DNA of 64,000 nt from Lachnospiraceae bacterium NSJ-143 (GTDB taxonomy: Bacteria > Bacillota > Clostridia > Lachnospirales > Anaerotignaceae): assembly GCA_022867625.1 (NCBI GenBank), contig JALIFM010000006.1:1-64000 (forward strand), written 5' to 3'. The notes under the pieces were generated by a model, which searched no databases, was not told the DNA's origin, and saw only the letters and a program-made list of their open reading frames with translations. Positions 45,364 through 55,115 of this stretch are shown here, piece after piece (the stretch's first letter is position 1; every line of letters starts with the position of its first letter). Position numbers and translations under genes: made by a program.

Positions 45364-48052
45364 GAAGCTTTACCTCCTCTTTAGGCAGCGTAAAACGGAA
45401 AACCGTTCCCTTTGGCTTATTGTCAAAAACAAAAATCTCACCGTTGTGCGCTGTTATGATTGATTTGCAGAGAGCAAGCCCAAGACCAAGGCTTCTGCGG
45501 CTATCTGCTATACCTTTGTTTGCTGTGTAAAACATTTCAAATATTCTTTTCTTTGATTCGTCATCTATGCCGTTTCCATTGTCGGCTATGTCAACAACAA
45601 CCCAATTGTTTTTCTCGTAGGAGCTTATGGCTATTGTTGAACCTGACGGTGTGTATTTTACAGCATTGTCCACAATATTTATTATAACCTGTATTATAAG
45701 CCTTGCATCCATTCTGGCAAGTATAAATTCATCTGACTGGCTTACAGTAATTTTGTACTCAGAGCTTCTCCTGTTAATATGCTTAAGAGCCTCATTTATC
45801 ACTTCATCTATAAGTTCCGCTGACAAATGCAGCTTCATTCTGCCGTCCTCAATCCTTGTAACTGAAAGCAGGTTTTCAACAAGGTTTATAAGCCACATTG
45901 AATCATCGTATATATCAGCATACAGCTTACCACGGCTTTTTTCATCCATGTCATTGGCATTTGCCATCAATATCCCGGCATTACCGGAAATCGAAGTGAG
46001 AGGCGTCCTTAAATCGTGAGATATGCTTCTAAGCAGATTTGCCCTCAGCTGTTCGTTTTTAGCCAGTACGGCAGCCTTTTCCCTTTCCCTTATGATATCC
46101 TCGTTTTGAAGTGCCATGGCGCACTCACCAAGAATGGACAGCAGTATACTGTTTTCAAATGTACCAAGAGGTTCTTTGTCTATAACAACACCTATTACGC
46201 CATATACATTATCTCCAGCCCTAATAGCCAAATAAATACATTTCGCGTTTGAAAGCGTACCTGTAGTCGCTCCGGCTCGCTTGTTATTTTTGTATACCCA
46301 GAAAGCCACTGCACGCTCATTTGATGATGTATATTCGGCTTTATGTTCTTCCGAATTATGTGAAAACATCATAGGTTCTGCCAAAGAATTGTCTTTTGCC
46401 GGATAAGCTATTATGTCTCTCCTCAAAAGCTTCACAAGCTGATTTGACACAACAAGCAAAATTTCTTCAGAGCTCTGCCCCTTTTGAATCAGCTGGTTAG
46501 TCTCAAGCAGTATTTTTGTCCTGTAGGCCGCCTCAGAAGCCTGCTTGGCCTGACTTTTCATTCTTACTGCAAGTGTGCTTGTCAAAAACGCAGAAACAAA
46601 CATTACAAAAAAGGTCACAGGATAGCTTTTATCGTACGCTTTAAGTGTATAATACGGCACAGTAAAAAAATAGTTAAAAGCCAGCACACTGATAAACGAT
46701 ATCAATATGCTGTAAAACTTATTCATAGTTACAACTGCGGTAATAAGCACACCAAGTATATATATAGTTATAATGTTAGCTTCGGAATATCCAAGGGCTT
46801 TAAACATAAGACCTATAGCAGTGACACCAGCCAGAATAGAAAAGCTTTTAATTGTATCAGACATACTGAATACCGGCTTTTTGTCATGATTAAACTTATT
46901 GGCTTTGTATACCGGCGTATTTCGGTCCGGTATTATATATACATCTAGGTTTGGAGCAAGAATTATAAGCTTTTCCGTAAGTGTCGGCTTGCTCCAGATA
47001 TATTTCCTCTGCATGCTGCTTCTGCCCATTACAACCTTTGATACACCCGAAAGTCTTGCAAATTCTGCTATTTGATACGGTATATCATCTCCATATACTG
47101 TCTCAACAGATGCTCCAAGCTGTTCAGCAAGATGGATATTTTCACGCAGACGCCTCTTGTTTTCCCCACTCATATCCTTTGTGTCTGACGACTCAACAAA
47201 AAGTGCTGTAAAGCTTCCCCTAAAGGCATTGGCCATTCTGGACGCTGTTCTTATAATTTTAGGATTTGTGGGAGATGAAGAAATGCATACAAGTATATGC
47301 TCATCTGTATAATAGTCATTTCTCTGCAACAGCTTAACTTTCTCGGACATCCTATTTATCCTGTCCGCACATCGCCTTAAAGCTATTTCTTTAAGGGCTG
47401 TAAGATTTTTAATATCAAAAAAATTACTCATAGCCTTCTGCGCATTGGATTTGATGTATATTTTACCATCTTTCAGTCTTTCGAGCAGTTCGTCAGGCTC
47501 AATATCCACAAGCTCAACCTGGTCTGCACTGTCAAAAACAAAATCAGGTATCCTCTCTTTGACCTCAACACCTGTTATAGAAGCTATCATATCGTTAAGG
47601 CTTTCTATATGCTGAACATTGACAGTGGTATAAACATTGATTCCAGCCTTCAGAAGCTCCTCAATATCCTGATAACGCTTTAAATGACGGCATGCCGGCG
47701 CATTTGTGTGCGCAAGCTCGTCAACAAGTATGAGCTGTGGCTTTCTTGCAATAGCAGCGTCCAGGTCAAACTCATGAAGCACTATATTCCTGTAGGAAAT
47801 ATCCATGGCCGGCAGTTTTTCCAGGCCTTCCAATAAGGCCATTGTTTCAGGCCGAGCATGCGGCTCAATATAGCCTGCAACAACATCAATTCCCCTGCTT
47901 TTAACTGCATGGGCAGCTTTTAGCATTGAGTATGTCTTTCCAACACCTGCTGCATAGCCAAAAAATATTTTCAAATGCCCCTTAGAATGGGCGCTTTCTT
48001 CTGTTTTGATTATATCCAGAATCTCATCGGGGTTAACCCTGTAATCCTCCAT
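45356..48052 (-). CDS. kdpD: KdpD potassium/turgor sensor histidine kinase
   Basis: About 898 residues. In order: KdpD N-terminal domain with Walker-like GYAAGVGKTYSML, a universal-stress-like domain (about 235-360), four transmembrane helices of the DUF4118 type (about 390-490), a GAF-like region, HisKA with SISHDLRTPLTSISG and HATPase with NIVDNAVKYTPSG and GLGLALCKSII. AGGTGG lies six bases before the ATG at 48052. It has its own promoter region, separate from kdpC by 180 bases. Confidence 0.95.
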   Translation of the reverse strand: MEDYRVNPDEILDIIKTEESAHSKGHLKIFFGYAAGVGKTYSMLKAAHAVKSRGIDVVAGYIEPHARPETMALLEGLEKLPAMDISYRNIVLHEFDLDAAIARKPQLILVDELAHTNAPACRHLKRYQDIEELLKAGINVYTTVNVQHIESLNDMIASITGVEVKERIPDFVFDSADQVELVDIEPDELLERLKDGKIYIKSNAQKAMSNFFDIKNLTALKEIALRRCADRINRMSEKVKLLQRNDYYTDEHILVCISSSPTNPKIIRTASRMANAFRGSFTALFVESSDTKDMSGENKRRLRENIHLAEQLGASVETVYGDDIPYQIAEFARLSGVSKVVMGRSSMQRKYIWSKPTLTEKLIILAPNLDVYIIPDRNTPVYKANKFNHDKKPVFSMSDTIKSFSILAGVTAIGLMFKALGYSEANIITIYILGVLITAVVTMNKFYSILISFISVLAFNYFFTVPYYTLKAYDKSYPVTFFVMFVSAFLTSTLAVRMKSQAKQASEAAYRTKILLETNQLIQKGQSSEEILLVVSNQLVKLLRRDIIAYPAKDNSLAEPMMFSHNSEEHKAEYTSSNERAVAFWVYKNNKRAGATTGTLSNAKCIYLAIRAGDNVYGVIGVVIDKEPLGTFENSILLSILGECAMALQNEDIIREREKAAVLAKNEQLRANLLRSISHDLRTPLTSISGNAGILMANANDMDEKSRGKLYADIYDDSMWLINLVENLLSVTRIEDGRMKLHLSAELIDEVINEALKHINRRSSEYKITVSQSDEFILARMDARLIIQVIINIVDNAVKYTPSGSTIAISSYEKNNWVVVDIADNGNGIDDESKKRIFEMFYTANKGIADSRRSLGLGLALCKSIITAHNGEIFVFDNKPKGTVFRFTLPKEEVKLRE

Positions 48053-48156
48053 AAAACACCACCTGAAACCAGCATACAATAGTTTTTTATTAATTCACTC
48101 GCGGGCTTATTATTATAGCTGCATAAAACCTGGGTTTTCGCCCGAGTTTTGATAAC

Positions 48157-48220
48157 ATTATACCACAAACACCCCTAATCCGGCATAATGCCGGTGTTAA
48201 GGGTGTTAATGCTGCATTAA
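48157..48220 (-). promoter_or_regulatory. kdpDE promoter with tandem upstream repeats
   Basis: An extended -10 (TGGTATAAT, 48157-48165) has no good -35. Upstream are tandem repeats read on the plus strand as GGTGTTAA (48193-48200), GGTGTTAA (48202-48209) and TGCATTAA (48213-48220), about 9-11 bases apart. A related TGCGTTAAGAAA lies at the kdp structural promoter. Direct repeats at one helical turn are typical OmpR-family sites, so these are KdpE-box candidates. The palindrome CCGGCATAATGCCGG (48179-48193) lies between the repeats and the -10. Confidence 0.5.
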
Positions 48221-48234
48221 GAAAGTATAAAGAT

Positions 48235-48837
48235 TTACAATATTCCATCAAGCATAAGGTTTACTTCCAGTACATTCACAGTTTCACTTCCAAATATACC
48301 AAGGAATTTTTCGTCTGTGCATTTCTCAATTATGGATATAACCTCTTCTTCCGGCATTCCATTAGCCTTAGCAATCCTTTTAACCTGGTACATTGCCGCC
48401 GCAGGTGAGATATGAGGGTCAAGTCCGCTGCCTGAACACGTTACAAGCTCTACAGGCACAGGTGTATTTTCCATATCGGGATTATAAGCTTTCATCATCT
48501 CCACACGCTCAGCAATAAGCGATTCAAGTTCTTCTCCAGCAGGAGTTTTGTTAGACGGCCCTGCGTACATTACAGCTTTGCCGTCCTTGTCAGTATATGT
48601 AGATACATCAATATTCATTATTCTTCCCCACATATGTGACTCATCGGTATACTGCTGGCCTAAAAGCTCACACCCATACTTTTTACCGCCAATCTCAATA
48701 ATGCTGCCGTTGGCCTGCCTTGGAAAAGCAATCTGCGCCACAGCGGTTACAGCCCCTGTATATATAAAGCCGCATACAATAGAAAATACTATAAAAAACA
48801 GTACAGCACGCGGCATGTCATTTCTAAATGACTTCAT
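48235..48837 (-). CDS. kdpC: Potassium-transporting ATPase subunit KdpC
   Basis: A 200-residue subunit with one N-terminal transmembrane helix and an extracytoplasmic domain. Family motifs are GRIMNIDVSTY-like sequence, PVPVELVTCSGSGLDPHISPAAAMYQV and the C-terminal VNVLEVNLMLD. It stabilises the KdpFABC complex and may help capture potassium. Confidence 0.94.
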   Translation of the reverse strand: MKSFRNDMPRAVLFFIVFSIVCGFIYTGAVTAVAQIAFPRQANGSIIEIGGKKYGCELLGQQYTDESHMWGRIMNIDVSTYTDKDGKAVMYAGPSNKTPAGEELESLIAERVEMMKAYNPDMENTPVPVELVTCSGSGLDPHISPAAAMYQVKRIAKANGMPEEEVISIIEKCTDEKFLGIFGSETVNVLEVNLMLDGIL

Positions 48838-48855
48838 AATCTGTTCCTCCTTTAA

Positions 48856-50925
48856 CTATACCAATCCCATAACAGTAAGAAGCACATCTATTATCTTAAT
48901 ACAGACAAACGGAGTAACGATACCGCCCAGTCCATAAATCAGCAAATTTTGAGTGAGGAGCTTTCCTGATGACACTTCCCTGTATTTTACCCCCTTAAGC
49001 GCAAGTGGTATAAGGGCTACTATTATGAGTGCATTGTAAATTATGGCAGAAAGCACAGCGCTCTGAGGTGAGTGCAGACCCATTATGTTCAATGCCTGAA
49101 GCCCCGGATAAAGCCCAATAAACAACGCAGGTATTATAGCAAAGTATTTTGCCACATCGTTTGCAATAGAAAACGTGGTGAGGCTTCCCCTGGTCATAAG
49201 CAGCTGTTTTCCAATACGCACAATCTCAATAAGCTTTGTCGGCGATGAATCCAGGTCAACCATGTTTCCTGCTTCCTTAGCGGCCTGAGTGCCCGAATTC
49301 ATAGCTACTGCCACATCGGCCTGAGCGAGTGCCGGAGCATCGTTTGTGCCGTCTCCGGTCATAGCTACCATATGTCCTCCGGCCTGAAAATCGCGAATCA
49401 TTTTAAGCTTTCCCTCAGGAGTCGCCTCCGCCAGAAAATCATCCACACCTGCCTCTGCCGCTATAGCCGCTGCTGTAAGCGGATTATCGCCGGTTATCAT
49501 TATAGTCTTAATACCCATTTTTCTTAAATCGGCAAACTTCTCCTTTACACCATCTTTAATAATGTCTTTTAAATGAATTACACCAAGTATTTTATTGTTT
49601 TTAGCCACTACAAGCGGAGTTCCGCCCTGCTCAGCAATCTTTCTTACTGTTTCCTCACACTGTCTGCTGTATGTGCCTCCGTTTGAAATCACGTATTCCT
49701 TTACTGCGTCAGCCGCTCCTTTTCTTATCTCAATACCATCATAGTTCACTCCGCTCATACGTGTCTTAGCCGTAAAAGGAATAAATTCAACATCTTTTCC
49801 ACTCAGGCTCCTTGCCCTTATACCAAACCTGTCCTTAGCCAGTACCACAATACTTCTGCCCTCCGGTGTCTCATCTGCAAGTGATGACAGCTGTGCGGCG
49901 TCTGCAAGCTCTTCAGCAGAAACGCCGTCTACTGGTACAAAGGCGCTTGCCTGTCGGTTTCCAAGTGTAATAGTGCCTGTTTTATCAAGCATCAGCACAT
50001 CCACATCGCCGGCGGCTTCTATTGCCCTTCCGCTCATGGCAAGGACATTTGCCTGATTAAGCCTGCTCATTCCCGCTATGCCTATTGATGAAAGCAGAGC
50101 GCCAATTGTTGTAGGGGCAAGGCACACCAGAAGCGCAATAAGTGTTGTAACAGATGTAGGGTTTTCAACTCCCGCCAATTTTGCAGAAAACAGAGAGTAA
50201 GTATAAAGTGACATCGTAACCAGTATAAATATTATTGATAGCGCTATTAAAAATATCTGAAGCGCTATTTCATTAGGTGTCTTTTTTCTGGTTGCGCCTT
50301 CAACCATGGCAATCATTTTATCAAGGAAACTTTCTCCCGCTTCACTTGTAACCTTTACCACAATCCAGTCAGAAAGTACAGTTGTACCGCCTGTAACAGC
50401 ACTTCTGTCTCCTCCGCTCTCCCGTATAACAGGCGCCGACTCTCCAGTTATTGCGCTTTCGTCAACGGACGCCGCCCCATCTATTACTTCACCGTCAGCA
50501 GGTATCTGTTCTCCTGCTTTTACTATAACTATATCGCCTTTTTTAAGTGACGATGAAGGCACTGCAGTAATTGATTCTTTTTTTTCTGCGGATTCAATTT
50601 TGTATGCCTCCACATCCTTTTTGGAAGCTCTCAGGGAATCCGCTTGGGCTTTTCCTCTGCCTTCGGCTATCGCTTCCGCAAAATTTGCAAATAATACAGT
50701 AAACCACAATATAACTGCTATTGAAAACGTATAGCCCACACTAGAATCCCTTATTCCAAACAGAGCCGCTATCCACAGCAAAGTTGTCATTACTGCTGAT
50801 ACGTAAACTAGAAACATTACCGGGTTTTGAGATTGAGTTCTTGGCGAAAGTTTTATAAATGAATCTTTAAGAGCTCTTGACAGTATTTTTTTATCTGTAA
50901 AGGCACTTTTAGTTTTTTCCGACAT
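48856..50925 (-). CDS. kdpB: Potassium-transporting ATPase ATP-binding subunit KdpB
   Basis: A 689-residue P-type ATPase subunit. The phosphorylated Asp lies in [17 protein letters not shown], the actuator motif in AITGESAPV and the hinge in [22 protein letters not shown]. It powers high-affinity potassium uptake through KdpA. It is 16 bases after kdpA. Confidence 0.96.
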   Translation of the reverse strand: MSEKTKSAFTDKKILSRALKDSFIKLSPRTQSQNPVMFLVYVSAVMTTLLWIAALFGIRDSSVGYTFSIAVILWFTVLFANFAEAIAEGRGKAQADSLRASKKDVEAYKIESAEKKESITAVPSSSLKKGDIVIVKAGEQIPADGEVIDGAASVDESAITGESAPVIRESGGDRSAVTGGTTVLSDWIVVKVTSEAGESFLDKMIAMVEGATRKKTPNEIALQIFLIALSIIFILVTMSLYTYSLFSAKLAGVENPTSVTTLIALLVCLAPTTIGALLSSIGIAGMSRLNQANVLAMSGRAIEAAGDVDVLMLDKTGTITLGNRQASAFVPVDGVSAEELADAAQLSSLADETPEGRSIVVLAKDRFGIRARSLSGKDVEFIPFTAKTRMSGVNYDGIEIRKGAADAVKEYVISNGGTYSRQCEETVRKIAEQGGTPLVVAKNNKILGVIHLKDIIKDGVKEKFADLRKMGIKTIMITGDNPLTAAAIAAEAGVDDFLAEATPEGKLKMIRDFQAGGHMVAMTGDGTNDAPALAQADVAVAMNSGTQAAKEAGNMVDLDSSPTKLIEIVRIGKQLLMTRGSLTTFSIANDVAKYFAIIPALFIGLYPGLQALNIMGLHSPQSAVLSAIIYNALIIVALIPLALKGVKYREVSSGKLLTQNLLIYGLGGIVTPFVCIKIIDVLLTVMGLV

Positions 50926-50941
50926 TTTTATTTAACCCCCT

Positions 50942-52759
50942 TTAGAAAGTGCAGCTGAAAAATTCAGCCAGCGGTCCGAGAGAAAGCGCAGGAAAGAAGC
51001 TTAACGCTCCAACCAGAAGTACAATTACTATCAGAAGGAATACAAACATTGCGTTTGTTGTAGAAAGCGTACCTGCTGTTACAGCAACCTTTTTCTTTGC
51101 CGCAAGACTTCCTGCCACCGCAAGTATACCTGCTATTGGAAGGAACCTGACAAAAAGCATAACCAGACCTATAGAAATATTGAGAAAAGGCGTATTTGCA
51201 TTAAACCCGGCAAATGCGGAACCATTGTTTCCTCCAGCTGATGAATATGTATAGAGAAGCTCAGAAAATCCATGTGCTCCGGGATTGTTAAGACTTTCCA
51301 ATACAGCCGGCACAGCCGCCGCTATTCCGCTGCCAACCAATATGCCTATTGGGGTGGCCAGACACACAAGCACAGACCATTTCATCTCGTATGGCTCAAT
51401 CTTCTTTCCTAAAAATTCTGGTGTACGGCCTACCATGAGACCTGCAATAAACACTGTAAGTATAGCAAACGCAAGCATTCCGTAAAGCCCGCAGCCAACA
51501 CCGCCAAATATTACCTCTCCAAGCTGCATCTGGAGCATTGTTATCATGCCGCCAATAGGAGTATAGCTGTCATGCATTGAGTTGACAGAGCCATTAGACG
51601 CCGCTGTTGTATAGGCCGCCCATGTGGACGATGCCGTAATTCCAAATCTGGTTTCCTTTCCCTCCATATTTCCGCCAGGCTGCATAGTTGCGGATATATC
51701 AACAGCACCGTTTTGTGATAGCTGCGGCGTTGCCGACTGTTCGCTTACTGCTATAACTCCCAGCGATACAACAAGCATTAAAAACATCGCCATAAATATA
51801 GCTGTTCCCTGTTTTTTGTTCCTGATATTTCTGCCAAATGTAAAGCAAAGGGCAGCAGGTATAAGAAGCAGGCCTGTCATTTCAATTATATTGGTGAAAT
51901 TGTTTGGGTTTTCAAGCGGGTGGGCTGAATTTACACCAAAATATCCGCCTCCATTTGTACCGGTCTGCTTAATTGCTATCTGGCTTGCCGCAGGCCCTAA
52001 AGGCACTATCTGTTCTGTAACAATTTCGGCGTTATCAATAATTTCACCATTGACTGTTACTGTTTCAGTATCCATGTCGATAACGGCGTCCTCAATAATA
52101 TTGCCTTCAGACGATACCGCTATAGGCTCTACAAGAGATACGGTTTCAGCAGGCTTAAAATTTTGAACAACTCCTCCCGCCACAAGGCAGATAGCTATGA
52201 CAAAATTTAAAGGAATAAGTAAATGTATTAAAATCCTTGTCATATCAACCCAGAAATTTCCAATCACTTTGGACTTCACTTTATTAAAGGCTCTTATAAG
52301 TGCAAAAAGTACTGCAATACCTGTAGCTGCTGAAACAAAGTTCTGCACCGTAAGCCCTAACGACTGGGTAAGGTAGCTCAATGTAGCCTCACCGGTATAT
52401 GCCTGCCAGTTAGTATTGGTTACAAAGCTTGCTGCGGTATTAAATGATAAATCCCATGGTACATTCGGAAGCCTCTGCGGATTACCAGGAAGATATGCCT
52501 GAAGCATCTGCAACGCTGTAAGGAAAACAAGCCCCGCCGCAGAAAATAAAAACGTACAGGAAAGGTATTTTTTCCATGACATTTCCTCATCTGCTTTGAC
52601 TTTGATTATCTTGTATACAGCCTTCTCAAAAGGCAAAAATACTGGCGACAGCATTGTTTTTTCGCCATTCATTACTTTTCCTATGTACAATCCCAGTGGA
52701 AATGCAAGTATCACAAGTATTGCCAGATAAAGTATATAGGGCAAAACCATTTTAATCAT
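50942..52759 (-). CDS. kdpA: Potassium-transporting ATPase subunit KdpA
   Basis: A 605-residue channel-like subunit with four selectivity-filter loops, for example SFVTNTNWQAYTGE and TGTNGGGYFGVNSAHP. It is longer than the usual 555-565 residues. Part of the extra length is an acidic segment at about 205-250 (DNA 52010-52147), in an extracytoplasmic loop before the second filter. Its ATG overlaps the kdpF stop by one base (TAATG), with GGGAGG nine bases upstream. Confidence 0.95.
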   Translation of the reverse strand: MIKMVLPYILYLAILVILAFPLGLYIGKVMNGEKTMLSPVFLPFEKAVYKIIKVKADEEMSWKKYLSCTFLFSAAGLVFLTALQMLQAYLPGNPQRLPNVPWDLSFNTAASFVTNTNWQAYTGEATLSYLTQSLGLTVQNFVSAATGIAVLFALIRAFNKVKSKVIGNFWVDMTRILIHLLIPLNFVIAICLVAGGVVQNFKPAETVSLVEPIAVSSEGNIIEDAVIDMDTETVTVNGEIIDNAEIVTEQIVPLGPAASQIAIKQTGTNGGGYFGVNSAHPLENPNNFTNIIEMTGLLLIPAALCFTFGRNIRNKKQGTAIFMAMFLMLVVSLGVIAVSEQSATPQLSQNGAVDISATMQPGGNMEGKETRFGITASSTWAAYTTAASNGSVNSMHDSYTPIGGMITMLQMQLGEVIFGGVGCGLYGMLAFAILTVFIAGLMVGRTPEFLGKKIEPYEMKWSVLVCLATPIGILVGSGIAAAVPAVLESLNNPGAHGFSELLYTYSSAGGNNGSAFAGFNANTPFLNISIGLVMLFVRFLPIAGILAVAGSLAAKKKVAVTAGTLSTTNAMFVFLLIVIVLLVGALSFFPALSLGPLAEFFSCTF

Positions 52760-52845
52760 TATTTATCGCCTCCCATTAAAATTACAGTATAGTAAATTAA
52801 AAGCAGTACACCGGCTGTGCCAGCCACACAGGTTATTATTTGCAT
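52759..52845 (-). CDS. kdpF: KdpF-like micro-protein
   Basis: A 28-residue single-span membrane peptide starting MQIITCVAG, with hydrophobic core VAGTAGVLLLIYYTVILM and a charged end GGDK. Size, topology and position directly before kdpA match KdpF, which stabilises the complex. AGGAGG precedes the ATG at seven to nine bases. Confidence 0.85.
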   Translation of the reverse strand: MQIITCVAGTAGVLLLIYYTVILMGGDK

Positions 52846-52938
52846 ATTTTTTCTCCTCCTTATTCATTGAGTTTATAGCAACAAAGCTTAAATCTGTATT
52901 AGGAGCCTTAACAGAGCAATTAAGATTTTATAAATACC

Positions 52939-53154
52939 CTATAAAGGCCAGCCAAACAGACAGGCGGCTGGAAACAGGATTATAGCCGTTGCGGCTGTAA
53001 CACCAGCTAAAACCGCAGCCGGCATGCCAACAACAGCCACGGCTGTCCACAAATATGGATGCCTTGCAGCCAATTCTCTGAGGCATACTTTTTTGTTTGA
53101 TTGCTTAATCCTGTACATATAATCCGACCTTTCAAAAGCAGCAGCGTTAATCAT
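52939..53154 (-). CDS. Small membrane protein at the head of the kdp operon
   Basis: A 71-residue protein with a basic N-terminal half and one or two hydrophobic stretches (WTAVAVVGMPAAVLAGVTAATAIILFPAACLF). GGGAGGAGG sits seven bases before the ATG at 53154, one of the strongest sites in the window; an inner ATG at 53118 is weaker. It lies 93 bases upstream of kdpF, after the presumed kdp promoter, so it is probably co-expressed with the transporter. No family is recognised. An accessory or regulatory peptide for Kdp is a guess. Confidence 0.65.
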   Translation of the reverse strand: MINAAAFERSDYMYRIKQSNKKVCLRELAARHPYLWTAVAVVGMPAAVLAGVTAATAIILFPAACLFGWPL

Positions 53155-53219
53155 ACTGTGTCCTCCTCCCTTTTAAATAAAATTATAGATTGAATTATAT
53201 AAAAACGGTTTTAGAAAAC

Positions 53220-53250
53220 AGTATAATGAAATAAAGGGTGCGTTAAGAAA
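53220..53250 (-). promoter_or_regulatory. kdp structural promoter with KdpE-box candidate
   Basis: A -10 TATACT (53220-53225) has a poor -35. TGCGTTAAGAAA (53239-53250 on the plus strand) overlaps the -35 position. It matches TGCATTAAGAAA upstream of kdpDE. A weak -35 overlaid by an operator fits activator-dependent transcription by KdpE. Confidence 0.5.
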
Positions 53251-53283
53251 ATCTATCTGTGCTGCAACGGTATTTAACAAAAT

Positions 53284-53317
53284 AAAAAAAGCCCTTTCAT
53301 AAGAAAAGGCTTTTTTT
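53284..53317 (-). terminator. Terminator of the nitroreductase gene
   Basis: The stem AAAAAAAGCC/GGCTTTTTTT extended by TTTC/GAAA after a mismatch, immediately after the stop codon region on the minus strand. Confidence 0.85.
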
Positions 53318-53318
53318 A

Positions 53319-54179
53319 TTATACTCCGCAGTATGCTGCTATTACACAGTCCTCCGGTATACTATAATTTCTGTTTATATCCCCCATCTGCCATTTTACA
53401 ACAAACAGCCTTTCGCTTACAACAGCCGCGAAATTAAACATGGCTGCTCCAGCGGCTATTTTAGCCTCATATATGTTTGTGTACTCGTCCTTCTTAATAA
53501 CAAGCACCACAACATCTCTGTCCAGTATAAAACGCCATGGCTGTCTGTTAAGCGCGGAAGGCGCCCTCCTTGCTGCGTAAAACGCCTCTGCTATTCCGCT
53601 GTTTATCAAATCATCAATCTCAGCCTTATTGCCGTAATCGCCTATAAATACCATGTCAAGCAAATCCATTCTTACTTCGTTATCAGTCTCAAGCTTCTGT
53701 ATTTTAAGGTTATCATACCCATTTCCCCAAATCATTTTGTTAATCAGTTTTGGATTTCTGTATTTTCCTCCATATCCTGCGGCAATCAGACCCGTAACTC
53801 TCATTTCAGCTTCCGGTTTTTCCAGCACTTTTTCTTCCTTAAGCGTAATCCAGCAGCTGTCTATACCCATATCTGTCATTTTAAGGATTATATCCTCACC
53901 AATATAGCCGGCGTTTTCAATAAAATGTGACTTCCTTTCTGAAAAAATCAGAATATAATATGGTGCTTCAATCAAAAATCCATTGTATCCGCCAATATCT
54001 TTAATCTCATCTGGTAAATCGTCTTTTTTTACAATTACTGTTTTGGTTTTTATATCATCTTTAAGCTTTTTACAAGTTTCAAAATAGTCTGTCAACTCCT
54101 GAATACTTTTTTCATCTATCGGTGTATCAGTAAAATTCCGGACAGATTTCCTCAAATCTGCGAGAGTTGCCATATCCAT
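53319..54179 (-). CDS. Nitroreductase-family protein
   Basis: A 286-residue flavoprotein-type protein of the nitroreductase fold. It opens with ATLADLRKSVRNFTDTPID and has the C-terminal half motif AFYAARRAPSALNRQPWRFILD, which resembles the FMN-phosphate loop. At 286 residues it is longer than single-domain nitroreductases (about 180-220). The substrate is unknown. AGGAGG is ten bases before the ATG. It is a single-gene unit with its own terminator. Confidence 0.85.
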   Translation of the reverse strand: MDMATLADLRKSVRNFTDTPIDEKSIQELTDYFETCKKLKDDIKTKTVIVKKDDLPDEIKDIGGYNGFLIEAPYYILIFSERKSHFIENAGYIGEDIILKMTDMGIDSCWITLKEEKVLEKPEAEMRVTGLIAAGYGGKYRNPKLINKMIWGNGYDNLKIQKLETDNEVRMDLLDMVFIGDYGNKAEIDDLINSGIAEAFYAARRAPSALNRQPWRFILDRDVVVLVIKKDEYTNIYEAKIAAGAAMFNFAAVVSERLFVVKWQMGDINRNYSIPEDCVIAAYCGV

Positions 54180-54246
54180 ATAACCAATTCCTCCTCTTTT
54201 CTGCTATACTGTCATTATTCCTTAAACAGTCAAAAATAATTCCATA

Positions 54247-54278
54247 AAAAAGCCTCCGAATGTATTCGGAGGCTTTTT
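54247..54278 (-). terminator. Terminator of the Ter-type cluster
   Basis: A 14-bp stem (AAAAAGCCTCCGAA/TTCGGAGGCTTTTT) just after the HAD gene on the minus strand. It ends the long minus-strand unit that starts near the right edge. Confidence 0.9.
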
Positions 54279-54294
54279 GTTCCGGCTTTATTGC

Positions 54295-55062
54295 CTAGAG
54301 CATTTTATATAATTTTTCTAGCAGAAAATCTGAAAACAGTTCTCCTTTTTCAGACCTGTATAAACAGCCATTGTTTATTAAAGACTCTTCAAGTCCCCAA
54401 GGTACAAATGACACATCCGCCTCATTAAGCATAGGAATATCAAAAAGACTGTCTCCGGCCGAAAACACATGGCTTATATCAAGATATTCACGTACTCTCC
54501 TAACAGCCATTCCCTTATCCAAAAGCTTTGGAAGGACATACACCTTTTCGCCGTTACTAAACACCTCAGCTTTTGATAAATCCAGGCTATTTCTCAGTTT
54601 ATCAAGAGTGGCACCTGAGTTTTTTGATTTTGTAAATACAAATAAATCGTCTACCAACCTTATTTCAAAAAATACATCTTTATCCTTGCTGAGCACATAT
54701 TTTGCATTTTCCAATTCTGAATATGAGTTCTTTATAATTTTAATGGTGTCATTTTTAAACTTTTCATCAATCTTTCCATCTTTCAGGAGTATTCCACCGT
54801 TAGATACCAGAGCAAATTCAGGAGTACAGCTTCTACCAAAGTTTATCCTTTTATACTGTTCTACAGAGCGTGTAGATAAAGGTATAAAAGTCACTTTTTC
54901 CAGAATTTTTTTCAGCGCCTCAAATGATTTTTCAGACATAAACGATATATGTCTTCCATTATAAAGCTCAACAGGCTTTTTTCTTTCTCCAATATCTCTT
55001 TTATATGAGTAAATAAGTGTATTATCCAAATCTGAAACAAAAGCTCTCACTGCATACCTCAT
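54295..55062 (-). CDS. HAD-superfamily phosphatase of the Ter-type cluster
   Basis: A 255-residue HAD hydrolase with motif I in SDLDNTLIYS, motif II in PLSTRSVEQY and motif IV in SAGDSLFDIPML. It resembles sugar-phosphatase-like (Cof/SPP) HADs. HAD phosphatases are recurrent members of Ter-linked gene clusters, so it is placed with the downstream end of this one. The substrate is unknown. Confidence 0.82.
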   Translation of the reverse strand: MRYAVRAFVSDLDNTLIYSYKRDIGERKKPVELYNGRHISFMSEKSFEALKKILEKVTFIPLSTRSVEQYKRINFGRSCTPEFALVSNGGILLKDGKIDEKFKNDTIKIIKNSYSELENAKYVLSKDKDVFFEIRLVDDLFVFTKSKNSGATLDKLRNSLDLSKAEVFSNGEKVYVLPKLLDKGMAVRRVREYLDISHVFSAGDSLFDIPMLNEADVSFVPWGLEESLINNGCLYRSEKGELFSDFLLEKLYKML

Positions 55063-55115
55063 CTCCAGCGAACAGAATTTAAAAAGGCAGTATAAAATAT
55101 ATACTGCCCTTCTTT

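Noticed and set aside
48134-48155. Terminator downstream of kdpC
   Set aside because: The GGG/CCC stem near here is short and imperfect and lies beyond the kdpDE -10, so it is more likely leader sequence than a kdpC terminator.
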